DNA from: Sphaeroforma sirkka
Lineage: Eukaryota > Opisthokonta > Ichthyosporea > Ichthyophonida
Assembly: GCA_001586965.3 (NCBI GenBank)
Contig: LUCW03000797.1
Coordinates: forward strand, 20,001 to 45,819
Direction: 5' to 3'
Length of the DNA stretch: 25,819 bases
A program made the position numbers and the translations under genes. The notes beneath the pieces are model-generated. The model saw only the letters and a program-made list of their open reading frames with translations, had not been told where the DNA came from and made no database searches. Shown piece after piece: positions 13,916 to 25,234 of this stretch (position 1 is the first letter of the stretch; each line of letters opens with the position of its first letter).

Positions 13916-14287
13916 GTGCACGATGGACTCTACAAGCAAAAATCCACTTCAGCGGCTGACGCGAATTGCAATTCAGACGCGGCAGGTGGGAGTCGCAGTG
14001 ATAATGCGGCAGGTGGAAGCCGCAGTGATAATGCGGCAGGGGGGAGTCGCAGTGATAATGCGGCAGGTGGGAGTCGCAGTTATATGGCAGGCGGGAAAGG
14101 TAAGGACAAGGTCGAGGAGCTCCAGCTTGAGCATAAAAAGCACAAGCCCCAGCCTAAGCAGCCCACGCCCCCGAGACAGTTCTACCATAAGTATGCGAAC
14201 GAGATCAGTGATGGAACACGATTTTTGCTCTCCAACGACATCTACACCTTACATAATGTTCTTTTCGTTCAATCTCCGATAGTGTAG
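13916..14287 (+). CDS. Unrecognised ORF with a 9-residue repeat
   Basis: The 123-codon frame starts MHDGLYKQKSTSAADANCN, then carries four copies of a DNAAGGSRS-type unit, a lysine/glutamate-rich segment (KGKDKVEELQLEHKKHK), a proline-rich stretch and FYHKYANEISDGTRFLLSND. The repeat is a 27-bp minisatellite at 13979-14086. It lies immediately left of the 500-bp LTR-like repeat and right of a retroelement fragment, so it may be part of an old mobile element rather than a host gene. No family recognised. Confidence 0.3.
   Translation: MHDGLYKQKSTSAADANCNSDAAGGSRSDNAAGGSRSDNAAGGSRSDNAAGGSRSYMAGGKGKDKVEELQLEHKKHKPQPKQPTPPRQFYHKYANEISDGTRFLLSNDIYTLHNVLFVQSPIV
13979..14086 (+). repeat. 27-bp minisatellite, four units
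   Basis: Units of GCGGCAGGTGGGAGTCGCAG plus TGATAAT begin at 13979, 14006, 14033 and 14060 with one to three differences each. A degenerate fifth half-unit follows. The period is a multiple of three, so the reading frame is kept. Confidence 0.9.
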
Positions 14288-14369
14288 AAATACGGCCTCC
14301 GGTCAGTCTAAAATATCAAGATCAAATGAGATAACATATTGGTTTTTAATTGTATTTATAATGATTTAA

Positions 14370-14878
14370 AACAAATTCCTTTTTCAATGTTTCCAGTGTT
14401 CTAAATACACTTTGATGGCTACAATAGCCTGAGTATTTGGTATGATTCATTTACTTGGACCTATTTGAGACGATAGTAGATGCAGGATATCATAAACTAA
14501 ATTTTATAATCTCTGAACTACTACTTACAGGTTTTGGTCTTCCCGCCAATCTCCAAAATCCAACAAGTCTTTTTCTTTTTTAACTTTTCTTCAGATGGAA
14601 CTTTATTTATATTAGCCAATGTACTAACTTGACTTACGTTATTATGTCTATCTACAAACTAGACATGTGGTCATGAACAGTTAGTACTTCTAGGGAAAAT
14701 TATTCAATAAAGAACAGCTAGAGGTATGTCCTGTGTGATCGAGGATATTTAGGCTCTTACCAAGAGGCAGTCCGATCATTCTTACACAAGCTACCACTGC
14801 TAAATACTAACTGACTTAAATTGTATCTTAGTTTATATAACATAGTTTAAAACATAGAAATATGCATCGAAGTTTACA
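14370..14878. repeat. 500-bp direct repeat, left copy (candidate LTR)
   Basis: It matches 22780-23284 over its full length with 13 substitutions in the core 495 bases (about 2.6%) plus a few in the first 17. It holds an AATAAA at 14706-14711 and ends in TTTACA. A clean TG start is not shared by both copies and I see no target duplication, so an LTR is likely but not shown. Confidence 0.6.
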
Positions 14879-14890
14879 CATATAAACTAA

Positions 14891-15338
<448 letters not shown>

Positions 15339-15783
15339 AAAAAATACTAACGCAAGGTGAGATTATTCACTGCTGTCGGTCACAGCTTTATTAACCTCCC
15401 ATATTTAGACGAAAACGCACGTGGACAACCGAATTTCAAGAGCTTATATAGTTATTTACCTCGCAAACATCGGCAACACAGGCCTGGGGCCAAATGCATT
15501 AAACATTGGATACTTTGACTTCGCCGTATACAGAGGTGTCAACACTGAGGTTCGGGTGCGCGTAGTGGTGCTGGCGAGTTAAAACCCTAAAACATATTTT
15601 TTTCAGTTATTTAGTCGCTACCGTAGTGTACTGCTTCTAGACTGTCTAATAATTGTTTACTATTCAACGACAGGACTGTGAGTATTTTATACTACCTCAT
15701 AGTGGCTATACTATCCTAAAGTAAGCTACACGTTAGTTACTATACCCAGACCTTATTAGTTTTTCTGATCTTGAGCTAATACT

Positions 15784-17810
15784 ATGGCTAAAAGAAATTT
15801 TAAAGGCAAGGGAGCCGTCAGCTTAAAGCCTGCTAAGCCTGTTGAGGTTCCTGAGGTTACTGGGGACACTGGTCCGTCTGGTGAGCCTGCCGTTGAAACT
15901 GTAGAGGACGCCATTTCTGAGCTTGGTTCTGATGAAAACTCTGAGGATGACTCGTCGGACCCTAAATCCTTGGAAGAAAAGGTCTCAACTGCCGCGGAAA
16001 GGCTCGCCAACGTCCCGTGTGTCTTCTAGTAGTGCAGCCCAGGGCATCAGCTCGCTATCTGACTGCGAAAAGTCAGATATTGGAAAGGCTATATATCTCC
16101 TGGACAAGTGAAGGAATCGTCTCGAGATCGACGGTTTATTACTACTGAAAGTCAGCCTAATCCACCTATCAACAAAGATGGCGGTGTTCCATTTCGTGCA
16201 ATTTCATTGCATGCTTCGCCACTGAATGCCTCGCCACCGAATGTTGGGGCGGAAGACGCATATGTTGGGGACGCCATAACTCAACAACGAGTTGTTGGAT
16301 CTTCTCAATCTCGACGTCATTTGAACCGCAAAAAAATGAGCCTTTAACGGCGTTAGCCGTTGCCGCAGTTTCTGTCCCTTTGATTTTATCCCACGTGGTC
16401 GATATTCTTCCTATACCGAAAAAAAATATTCCGAGCCCGGGTTCGAACCTAAGGCCCTCTGGTTTACCAGCCATCAGGGTTACCACTGAGCCAGTTACCG
16501 CAGGTGAAATGGGTACAACCTCACGATTTAATCTCTATAGCTCGGAAGCTACAATCGACCACACTCTCGACAAACCTAACCCTGTCAGAGGCTATGATCG
16601 TATGGAGATCGATGAGGCTTACCACCATCACAACATCGATCCTCATTTACCATCTAAACCTGGTAATCACGACTTTGGTAATCATTATACCAGTACCTCG
16701 CTAGAGAGTACCCACTCTAGCACTGAAGACGAGGAAGTGAGAACCAGACAACACCGTCTCATTCTATTACGTTCTGGTATGCAAGTCCTAAAGACCGTCT
16801 ATTGAATGACTCTGACCTTGACGATACTAAAGCAGATAACATTCACTATCTAATCGATAGCAAGAGAATGCAGATAGACTCTTGGCACTAGCAGCCCGTA
16901 GCACTGAGCGTGAACCTCGTGAACGCTTCGAACCAAGCTTTATAAAGCAGCTTAAGTGACGCGAAGGATGAGGTCGATTTCTCTACTAATGAGAGTACAA
17001 GGGAGACACTGAAGGCCTTTGACCAACTTAAGGAGTCTGCCAGCCTTAAAGATAAGCAGATGATGAATGCATTTATTTATTCCTGTGAGTCAGAGAAATG
17101 GAAACTCTCTTGAAGGCCTATCTTGGCGCCAGTTGCGTTAGAATATACTTAACGCTTTCCTTGAAGATGCACGTGACCGTGAACTTCTAGAGTCTCGCAA
17201 GATCTTTGCAAACGATACTACTATTCGAGGCGCTCTAGCTCATATGACACATATGAACACTCGGATGGAAGGTCGTACCTATACTGGCGAAAATTTATTA
17301 ATTTGTCAGATGATGGAGACTCTGGGGGCTAGCCTAGTTAAAAAAGTCAATGATGATATTATCGCCTATGGTGATTTGCGATCTATGCCTTGGTCTGTCT
17401 TTGAGAAGATAGTTCAAAAGCATACCAACTCATCTACTAGAGTATTTAGTACCTCGAGCTTTGCCCAGCCCGCTAAGCGTACCGCGACAGAGAATAGCAC
17501 TGCGCGTACTACTAAGAAACCTCGCACTACTGCTGGAGATGGTAAAGGCTCTACTTCTACTGAACCAAAGGGTGAAAGAAAGGCGAGAGCACCTTGCAAG
17601 AAGTGTGGTTATAACCTCACTAAACGGGACGGCAAGTGGAATGGTTAACACGACTCTGTTAAGTGTGCACCAGGCAAGCCAAACTTTGGGCACTATATGA
17701 ACGCGGCAATGGCCCGGCGCCAATACTACTACCAACTGATTTTAAAAACCGCCAACCTCAAACCGAGACACAGCCCGACACGGCAGCTTCAATCGCTATT
17801 TCGAGTCTAC
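15784..17810 (+). pseudogene. gag-like region of the Ty3-like fossil
   Basis: It begins with MAKRNFKGKGAVSLKPAKPV and an acidic, Pro/Glu/Ser-rich stretch typical of a gag N-terminus. Later it has helical gag-like text (about 16990-17450) and a basic segment followed by CKKCG with further Cys/His residues near 17590-17680, suggestive of a nucleocapsid-type zinc motif. Assignment as gag rests on position before protease-RT and on composition. Extents are approximate; the region is degraded. Confidence 0.55.
16369..16500 (-). mobile_element. tRNA-derived pol III unit (short SINE-like) inside the gag fossil
   Basis: On the minus strand, TGGCTCAGTGG (16493-16483) fits a tRNA A box and GGTTCGAACCC (16449-16439) a B box, 34 nt apart, followed by a T8 run (16426-16419) like a pol III terminator. 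The acceptor and D stems pair poorly, so it is probably not a working tRNA. GTTGCCGCAG at 16359-16368 and GTTACCGCAG at 16494-16503 may be a 10-bp target duplication with one mismatch. Confidence 0.55.
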
Positions 17811-18666
17811 ACCAATTCGGCTCTGTGCTATGATTGTAATACGTACATGTTCACACTGCTCGAATACCGCACCGACGGCTGTCTCCGCCCTGTCTGACAC
17901 GGTAACCACAAGTTCACTACCAGCCACTTTACCTGCATCCAACAACTGATTCGACGCATCCTGGTAGGTCCAAAACTGCCGCCCATTGGCCCTGACCTCC
18001 TTCAGCAATTACAGGTGTGCCACGACTTCCACGGTATCTGGACCCTCCACGAACACCTTGGATCTTTTCTCCAGCATGTTGAAGAACCACCGTACCCTCA
18101 ACCGTCCCTGACACATCTATGATGTTCGCCATACCCCGGCTAATCACGCTGTTGAAGTACTACTTCCAAATTTCGGTTCAAACCAAATAATCGCGCTTGT
18201 TGGTTCCGCCTATGATACTTTCGATCCAGGCCAGCCAACACATACCGAATTCATCAGTGGTATGGTGCGGCATTGGCTTACCTCCATCCTCGCTCCTCGA
18301 CCGGATTATGACGGATAACTTGGTCCTTCTCAGTAATTCATACTCTGCACTAAACCATTCCGCGGCACTACACGGCGCAGACCCGATCCGTACCACAGAG
18401 GTGGGTACTCTACTTAGTAGGTCAGCAAGCAAATATATGGAACATTCGATAGTAACAGTGTTTTGTCAACACCGGCCCAAATTGACTCAGCGCATATCTT
18501 CCATTGTCGAATCACTTGGTCCAAGCTTCAAACGAGAATTTACTGACCACTTCTTCCCATCAATCTTTCCTGAACCACTACAGCGACTATGAGAGCCATA
18601 CCATATGTTCATACATTGTAACATACATACTTGTCATTTTTAAAATAAATAATATTATCCCTATAT
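17786..18666 (+). repeat. 880-bp repeat, copy in the same direction as gag-pol
   Basis: It matches 24493-23610 in inverted orientation from GCTTCAATCGCT to ATTATCCCTAT. Its last part plus 57 further bases matches 13576-13774. It lies between the gag-like region and the protease. In both long copies the frame ending in KREFTDHFFPSIFPEP is open over the last 130 or so codons. It could be a nested element or a normal internal segment of this retroelement family. Confidence 0.85.
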
Positions 18667-18859
18667 GAAAGAGTGTACTGCTTGCAAAGGTACTAACGGT
18701 AGGCACAAAGATGATTGCAAGGACATGCCGGACGTCCGAGTTAAGCACTGACAGTTCTATATGTGTGCACTAGAGCAAGATTATGAGAAAAAGTTCAATA
18801 AAATCTATACCAAAGGAGATGAACGTATATTCAAACCGTTTATGTAAATGAAGAATTTT

Positions 18860-19860
18860 TTTAACACTTTTTGATCCAGGGGCTGAAGTCTCTGCTATCT
18901 CACACCGAGTAGCCTACGCTACAGATATGGCTATTTATAACGAAACAACTAGTTTAATCTTGGGAAATGGCAAAGTTACCACTTGCGAAGAAGCCATTGA
19001 CTATGTACACATAATGTTGTCAGATAGAAGAGAAGTAAAGACTCACCTAATCGTTACTGACATGTCTCAGATATACGATTTAATTATAGGTATGACTGAT
19101 CTTCTCAGTTTAGGTATAACTCTCACTGGTCTGCCTAATGGGCTAGACCTCAATAAAGATCAGTCAGATGATAACATGTTAAAGATACCTAAACCTCTGG
19201 AAGGTGAAGCAAAAGATATGATTCCGCACTTTACCGATATAATTATGGGCTTAAGTATACAAAACATAAAGATTGCGATAACTGACTGGTGTATGTTTAA
19301 GTTCTCTAACGGGTACGTTAAGCTTGACTTAACAAACGTCGACTTCTCTAAGTTAAAGTGTCCTTACTCACATAACTACGTGAGTTGGAGACACAAAGAC
19401 GTTGTCAAAACCCAAATTGAAAATTGGTTAAAACAGGGTCTAATTGAAATCAATTTTGATGCAACCCCAGTTAACTTAGCTCTCTTAGCGGTCGATCAAT
19501 ATAAATCTGATGGAACGTTTAATAAAACAAGAGTAGTACTGGACCTGTCGCCAATCAACAAACTAATTCCGCAACATAGTTTTCCCTTACCAAAGATAAG
19601 CGAGATACTACGCAAAATGGAAGGTGTGACTATCTTTTCCAATCTAGACTTAAAAACTGCATTCCATCAAATACAAATATGTGAGCCGAATAGGAAATAC
19701 TTTTCCTTAACTTGGCAAGGTAAGAAGTATCATTTTAAGGGTGCACCTGAAGGCTTGCACATGTTACCTTCTTTTTTCCAACAAGCTATGATGTAACTAT
19801 TTGCGGACCTATCGGATAACGTATCAGTATATTTTAGATGATATAGTTATCTTTACAAAG
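18860..19860 (+). pseudogene. Protease and first part of reverse transcriptase, Ty3-like fossil
   Basis: FDPGAEVSAIS at about 18870 fits the aspartic-protease active-site motif of LTR retroelements. Downstream are classic RT blocks: RVVLDLSPINKLIPQHSFPL, FSNLDLKTAFHQIQI and YHFKGAPEGL, followed by YILDDIVIFTK corresponding to the catalytic YxDD block. The RT resembles Ty3-group proteins more than copia. Extents are approximate and the coding is degraded. Confidence 0.85.
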
Positions 19861-19864
19861 ACAG

Positions 19865-20319
19865 TGTTAGCGTGAGATGTGGGGACAAATAGTAAAGTGC
19901 AAATGTATCTAAAGTATGGTGCATTCGAATGAATTTATTTATGATCCCACCCTCAGTTATATACTGATAGTGTTTGTACTAGTGTTCAACCACTTGGGTT
20001 GGCCAGGGTAAAAATTCATATGATCAGTATGAGAAACCTAATACAGAACACTTCAGCACTCGGATATATTTTCTAGAAATAATTAGATCATATTCTCTGT
20101 TACCACACTCAGTCTCAGACCTCGGCTCTCGGCTAGCCGGTGGCCCGTATTCTATAAATAGAATAATCTGAGAAGAGGTCTCAAATTACTCTTACGTTCT
20201 CTCAGGCTGACCCACCTATACTTATATTAATTTGAGAACAAGTCCCAAAGTACTCTCGGGATGACGACATAAAACGTTATTAACGTATAGAGAAATGCGC
20301 CTACTACTGTAGTCTCTCA
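19865..20319. mobile_element. Solo LTR inserted in the reverse transcriptase, 5-bp target duplication
   Basis: A 455-bp segment beginning TGTTAGCGTGAG and ending GTCTCTCA is flanked on both sides by GACAG (19860-19864 and 20320-20324). It splits the RT directly after the catalytic block, and RT-like sequence (AHEHAKLVKEVLKRLNHAK) resumes right after the second GACAG. It holds TATAAATA at 20153-20160 and no coding region. TG...CA ends plus a 5-bp duplication are the signature of an integrase-inserted LTR left after recombination. Family unknown. Confidence 0.85.
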
Positions 20320-20324
20320 GACAG

Positions 20325-21060
20325 CACATGAACATGCTAAACTCGTTAAGGAAGTCTTAAAGCGACTAAACCATGCCAAAGTAAGATTAACGAGGACAAG
20401 TGCTAAAGATACTATACACTTACTTGGTTACAAGGTATCTGCAGCAGGGGTAGAAATTGATCCTGGCAAGAAACAATTTCTGTTGGATTTATCAACACCG
20501 ATTACTGGAAGAAATGTGAAACTCTGTGTGTGGGTTTGTTAACTTCTTCTCAGATTCGGTACCTCATCTTTCTCATTACTTAAAGCCTTCCAGTCACCTA
20601 CGGCTGCATAAAAGACCTTTGGGTAAGCTCTGGACTGAAGAATGTGATGATGCATTCAAGCTAGTCAAAGTAAAGTACTGGACGCACCCATCATGCAATA
20701 CCCTGCTGTGGATGGCGTTTCATTCCAAGTAGCAACCGACGCTTCAGACCGAGCGGTAGGTGGAGTGCTATACCAAACGATAAATGGTAAACCACGTTAC
20801 TTAATTCTTTAGCAAGAGCTATAATAAGAGTCAACGAAATTACCCTACCGTTAAACAAGAGCTCCTTGCTATAGTTACTGCGCTAAGACAGTTTAAAGAC
20901 TACTTTATGGAAGTTACTTCACTGTCGCCTGTGATCAAAAGTCTTTAACATATTTAAAAGACATGATTCCTGATTCACAGTTGGTGAGCTGCTGGCATGA
21001 CATTATTGCTAAGTTCGCTTTAAACATTACACACATACCAAGAATACATAATCATCTTCC
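20325..21060 (+). pseudogene. Reverse transcriptase thumb and RNase H region, Ty3-like fossil
   Basis: HLLGYKVSAAGVEIDPGKK is the usual RT segment after the catalytic block, and LWTEECDDAFKLVK is the connection to RNase H. ATDASDRAVGGVLYQT at about 20730-20780 is the RNase H core strand with its catalytic Asp. NYPTVKQELLAIVTALRQFK-like text and HIPRIHNHLPDMLSR follow as in Ty3 elements. Degraded; extents approximate. Confidence 0.8.
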
Positions 21061-21149
21061 TGACATGCTCTCCCGACTTGTCCCTGATTACCAGAAAATA
21101 GTTAAAGAGTTAGTAGCAACCGATTGGATGCTTAATAATAAATGGTTTA

Positions 21150-21410
21150 ACCTCGCTCAATCAAGATGGGGTCTATTCACTATTGATAAGTTCGCCGCAG
21201 AACATAACAAACAGGTTTCTGATTATAGGTCGTTGACTCATCCTAATGGTGATGCCTTTCAACTTGACTTATCAAAGCATAATGCGTGGGCTAACCCACC
21301 TTGGCAACTTATCGCACAGTTGTTAAATTCTTTTAATATTACTAAGTCTACCATTACAATGTGTTGTCCCTTACGTAGCTCCGACCCATGGATACGTGAT
21401 TTAATTAATA
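21150..21410 (+). pseudogene. DNA N6-adenine-methyltransferase-like domain in pol of the fossil
   Basis: The translated text has FTIDKFAAEHNKQVSDYRS, then DAFQLDLSKHNAWANPPW and ITMCCPLRSSDPWI. The D-x-F-A-x(3-4)-N ... Y-x-S ... D-A-F ... NPPW pattern is that of phage Dam-like methyltransferase domains known from DIRS-group retroelements, where it also follows RNase H. NPPW corresponds to motif IV of adenine methyltransferases. Whether it ever had activity here is unknown. Confidence 0.65.
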
Positions 21411-21429
21411 TGAGTCGATCGTGAAACCG

Positions 21430-22783
21430 ACACGTTCTTGTATCAGGGATCCTATTCTATTAAGAAGACACCTTGGAAACACACCAATGTTTGTCGCATC
21501 GGTCCTGCAGGTACCACTAAGTGGAAACCCTCAACCGAGTTCTTAGCTAAACTAGAGGAGTCTAAGGAGCTTGAACAAAAGCTCACGACTCGTACAACAC
21601 ATGCACCCAACAAGAATGCAGTCGAGGTAATGCTGATTGAGACGGCATTAGATCGTAAAAATATGGAACTAGCTGAGACCATGAATCAAAGACTCAAAGC
21701 TCTAAGAGAACCTGAAGCTCGCACTCAACTTCTTAAAGTGCTGCAAAGAACAGCCAGGAGTTGCGAAACACCTGAAGAAGATACTTCAACAATCCAATGT
21801 TGTAAATTACGTATCTCAGGAGTCTACCCCTTTTGATACTGAAGTTACCCTATCTAACGAGACTATGGTTCATCCAGCCAGCGTTACACAGAATCTGACT
21901 GACTTAGAGGAGCTCGAAAGTAGAGTTAAAATTATACATAATTTAACGCATCGAGCATATGAGCATACTTATAAAATGGCTATTCGTGCAGGGCTTGATC
22001 ACCCGGCGTTGAAAGAAACCATACGTGAAGTATACCGACGCTGTACTGATTGTGAAAAGAACCAGATCAAGCGATACGGTTGGACACCCCTAAAAAGTGT
22101 GACAGAAGACCAACCGATGCGCCGAGTCATAGTCGATTTGGTTAAACTCCCGCGATCCAAGCATACTGGCGATGTATATATCTGTCATTTCTTATGTGTG
22201 GCTTCGAGCTATAACTTGCTTTATGCAATACCGAACAAACGCCCGCAAACAGTGGCAGAGTTATGCTATCACGTCTTTAATGACTTCGGTTTCCTCCGAG
22301 TACTATGTTCTGATAGCGGTAGTGAGTTTTGTACCGACGTAATGGAGGCACTTATACTCGTATCAGGCATGACCCATAGGCGTGGTGTTCCTTATAAACC
22401 TCATACACAGGGTGCAAATGAGACACGTCATAGAGAACTAAAGAAGCTATTGCGTACCGCACTAGATGACATTGAGGATATGTGGCCTTATCATTTGAAA
22501 TGGGTTCAGACTCAAATGAATAACTACATGAATCCTCAAACTGGAACACTCCCAGTTTCACTGTTTCTTTGGCCGCTATAGTGAATCACAAGCAACGTTT
22601 GACAAAACTGCGCCTGAGAAACATGTTACTCCGTGGCTACAAAAGATCGAGTATATGCTGAACGTTGTTTACTCCTGTTTACTCGAGCACTAAAAATCGT
22701 GTCCTACTTAAAGCGTATGATCGATGGAATAACACTAAGAGCATTGTTCAGTTCAAAGTTGGCGATTATGTTAATATTACAAG
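21430..22783 (+). pseudogene. DDE integrase with N-terminal linker, Ty3-like fossil
   Basis: A charged, helix-rich linker (about 21500-21780) leads to an HHCC-type zinc region (IIHNLTHRAYEHTY ... YRRCTDCEKNQ, about 21930-22060). The catalytic core follows: VIVDLVKLPRS, LCSDSGSEFCTDV and YKPHTQGANETRHRELKKLL, giving the D, D and E positions in retroviral-type spacing. FKVGDYVNI near 22750 resembles the C-terminal integrase fold. The region abuts the right 500-bp repeat. Degraded; extents approximate. Confidence 0.85.
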
Positions 22784-23284
22784 TTCTTTTTCCAATATTT
22801 CCAGTGTTCTAAATTCACTTTGATGGCTACAATAGCCTGAGTATTTGGTATGATTCATTTACTTGGACCTATTTGAGACGATAGTAGATGCAGAATATCA
22901 TAAACTAAATTTTATAATCTCTGAACTACTACTTACAGGTTTTGATCTTCCCGCCAATCTCCAAAATCCAACAAGTCTTTTTCTTTTTTAAATTTTCTTC
23001 AGATGGAACTTTATTTATATTAGCCAATGTACTAACTTGACTTACGTTATTATGTCTATCTACAAACTAGGTATGTGGTCATGAACAGTTAGTACTTCTA
23101 GTGAAAATTATTTAATAAAGAACAGCTAGAGGTATGTCCTGTGTGATAGAGGATATTAAGGCTCTTACCAAGAGGCAGTCCGATCAATCTTACACAAGCT
23201 ACCACTGCTAAATCCTAACTGACTTAAATTGTATCTTAGTTTATATAACATAGTTTAAAACATAGAAATATCCATCGAAGTTTA
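22780..23284. repeat. 500-bp direct repeat, right copy (candidate LTR)
   Basis: It is the partner of 14370-14878, about 97% identical, with an AATAAA at 23114-23119 and the same TTTACA end. It begins exactly where integrase-like coding text stops, as a 3' LTR would. Confidence 0.6.
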
Positions 23285-23285
23285 C

Positions 23286-23609
23286 ATGCCTGCCGCCGAA
23301 GCTGCTAAGGATGTGCCAGCCGATGATCTTGATAAGCTAGCCGCGGATACGAGTGCGGATAGTAGTGTCTTTAATTGGGATATGACGGCATGAGGAGAAA
23401 ATAAAGAACACGCAGGAGACTCGACACTATTGTATAATACACATAACGTCCAGGATATACCTCCAGATGGCAAAAAAAACCCCCTGCTAAGGAAGAGTCA
23501 TCTGCAGGTCACTCTTTTAGTGACAAGTCCGCAAGGCGTAATACCACCTTCACCACCACTACTATCTCATCGAGCTCCACCTTTTAACGAAATGCCGCCA
23601 TTTTCTATG
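23286..23609 (+). pseudogene. Small gag-like remnant right of the 500-bp repeat
   Basis: The text starts MPAAEAAKDVPADDLDKLAA, similar in composition to the acidic Ala/Pro-rich start of the gag at 15784, and is followed by Ser/Thr/Pro-rich low-complexity sequence. It may be the start of a second, mostly lost element sharing the same LTR-like repeat. Similarity is compositional only. Confidence 0.3.
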
Positions 23610-24493
23610 ATAGGGATAATATTATTTATTTTAAAAATGACAAGTATGTATGTTACAATGTATGAACATATGGTATGGCTCTCATAGTCGCTGTGGTGGT
23701 TCAGGAAAGATTGATGGGAAGAAGTGGTCAGTAAATTCCCGTTTGAAGCTTGGGCCAAGTGAGTCGACAATGGAAGATATGCGCTGAGTCAATTCGGGCC
23801 GGTATTGACAAAACACTGTTACTATCGAATGTTCCATATATTCGCTTGCTGACCTACTAAGTAGAGTACCTACCTCTGTGGTACGGATCGGGTCTGCGTC
23901 GTGTAGTGCCGCGGAATGGGTTAGTGTAGAGTATGAAATACCGAGAAGGATCAGGTTATTCGTCATAATCCGGTCGAGGAGCGAGAATGGGGCTAAGCCA
24001 ATGCCGCACCAGACCACTGATGAATTTGGTATGTGTTGGCTGGCCTGGATTGGAAGTATCATAGGCGGAACCAACAAGCGCGATGATTTCGTTTGAACCG
24101 AAATTTGGAAGTAGTATTTCAACAGCGTGATTAGCCGGGGTATGGGGAACATCTGTTGATGTTTCAGGGACGCTTGAGGGTATGGTGGTTCTTTAGCATA
24201 CTGAAGAAAAGATCCAAGGTGTTCGTAGAGAGTCCAGATACCGTGGAAGTCGTTGCACTCCTGTAATTGCTGAAGGAGGTCAGGGCCAATGGGCGGCAGT
24301 TTTGGACCTACCAGGATGCGTCGAATCAGTTGTTGGATGCAGGTAAAATGGCTGGTAGTGAACTTGTGGCTACCGGAGCAGACAGGGCAGAGACAGTCGT
24401 CGGTGCGGTAGTCGAGCAATGTGAACATGTACGTATTCGTTACAATCATAGCACAGAGCCGGATTTGTGTAGACTCGAAGCAGCGATTGAAGC
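23610..24493 (-). repeat. 880-bp repeat, inverted copy with a 255-codon open frame
   Basis: The copy is inverted relative to 17786-18666. Its minus strand is open from about 24449 to 23682 and reads TNTYMFTLLDYRTDDCLCPV at the start; CxxC pairs (CYDC just upstream, CPVC) suggest a zinc-binding start. It ends KREFTDHFFPSIFPEPPQRL. The family is not recognised. The opposite strand also has shorter open frames, so the coding direction is not proven. Confidence 0.8.
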
Positions 24494-24591
24494 TTTTCTA
24501 TTCCAAGTCTAACGGCCTACTTTGTCATACTCACTTATCATTTTCCATGCTCTAATTTCTTTAATTTCTCATCTGCCATGATTTCAAATTC

Positions 24592-24681
24592 AACGGAACG
24601 GCCTTCTATTCTCTGATGTCACATCCAACGGATCTGCCTTCCATTCTCTGATTTCACATCCAACGGATCTGCCTTCCGTTC
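24592..24681. repeat. 35-bp tandem repeat, about 2.6 units
   Basis: Units beginning AACGGATCTGCCTTCCATTC start at 24592, 24627 and 24662 with few differences. No coding signal. The stretch 24700-25234 holds nothing I can support. Confidence 0.85.
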
Positions 24682-25234
24682 TTTTACAACGTCCACTACA
24701 CATTTCCAGAAGCATTTTGTTCATGTTGTTCAGTGAGTCTATGAGTGAATACAAGTAATATATGCCAGTGAGACAGGGAATTACACCAATTTAACAATCG
24801 GAATGATATATAAAAGGATATACAAAATACCATACCAGCACGTCACAAGCTCTACTTCCTTCCTTGCATACTCAATCGACAAATCTGAGAAGGGTAGAAA
24901 CATAAATAAATCAATTATGAGTATAAAGCCATGATTATGAATTGCCATTTTATTGTTGATACATTCCTCCGACAGACAATGAATAGTACATACCTAGTTA
25001 CACAAAGCCTATGTGCCACACCATGCTGATTTATTAGTGGCACATCGTTCTTTCTCATTCAACAATGACAAATAATTCTCAACGGGATATCTCATTCATA
25101 TAGTTCTCCCTTTCTTTAATTTAAAAGGGTGTCGGTTGCACTGTAGGTATTAATAATAGTACTATTACTACTCTGTCACTACCTTATTCTGTAACTCTCT
25201 CCGTAGGTAAGACAATAAAAGTATTTGTGAGAGA

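Larger units (their letters stand above)
15350..22783 (+). mobile_element. Fossil Ty3-like LTR retroelement body (gag-pol), broken
   Basis: Recognisable parts in order are gag remnants, aspartic protease, reverse transcriptase, RNase H, an adenine-methyltransferase-like domain and a DDE integrase, an order that places protease and RT before integrase as in the Ty3 group. The element is clearly dead, with about a dozen or more breaks plus nested insertions: a tRNA-like unit in gag, possibly an 880-bp repeat between gag and protease, and a solo LTR in RT. The 500-bp direct repeats on either side may be its LTRs; if so, their about 2.6% divergence points to a fairly recent insertion. The left limit of the body is uncertain: 15350-15783 is noncoding leader-like DNA. 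Confidence 0.85.

Noticed and set aside
16419-16500. Functional tRNA gene
   Set aside because: A and B boxes are good but acceptor and D stems do not pair well; a tRNA-derived repeat fits better.
17929-18432. Antisense protein-like frames in the 880-bp repeat (also 23878-24512 on the plus strand)
   Set aside because: Shorter and less continuous than the sense frame that is open over the C-terminal part in both long copies; direction still not fully settled.
15350-22783. Giant-virus or Polinton origin of the right half
   Set aside because: No capsid, packaging ATPase or DNA polymerase B text is visible; protease, RT, RNase H and integrase identify an LTR retroelement.
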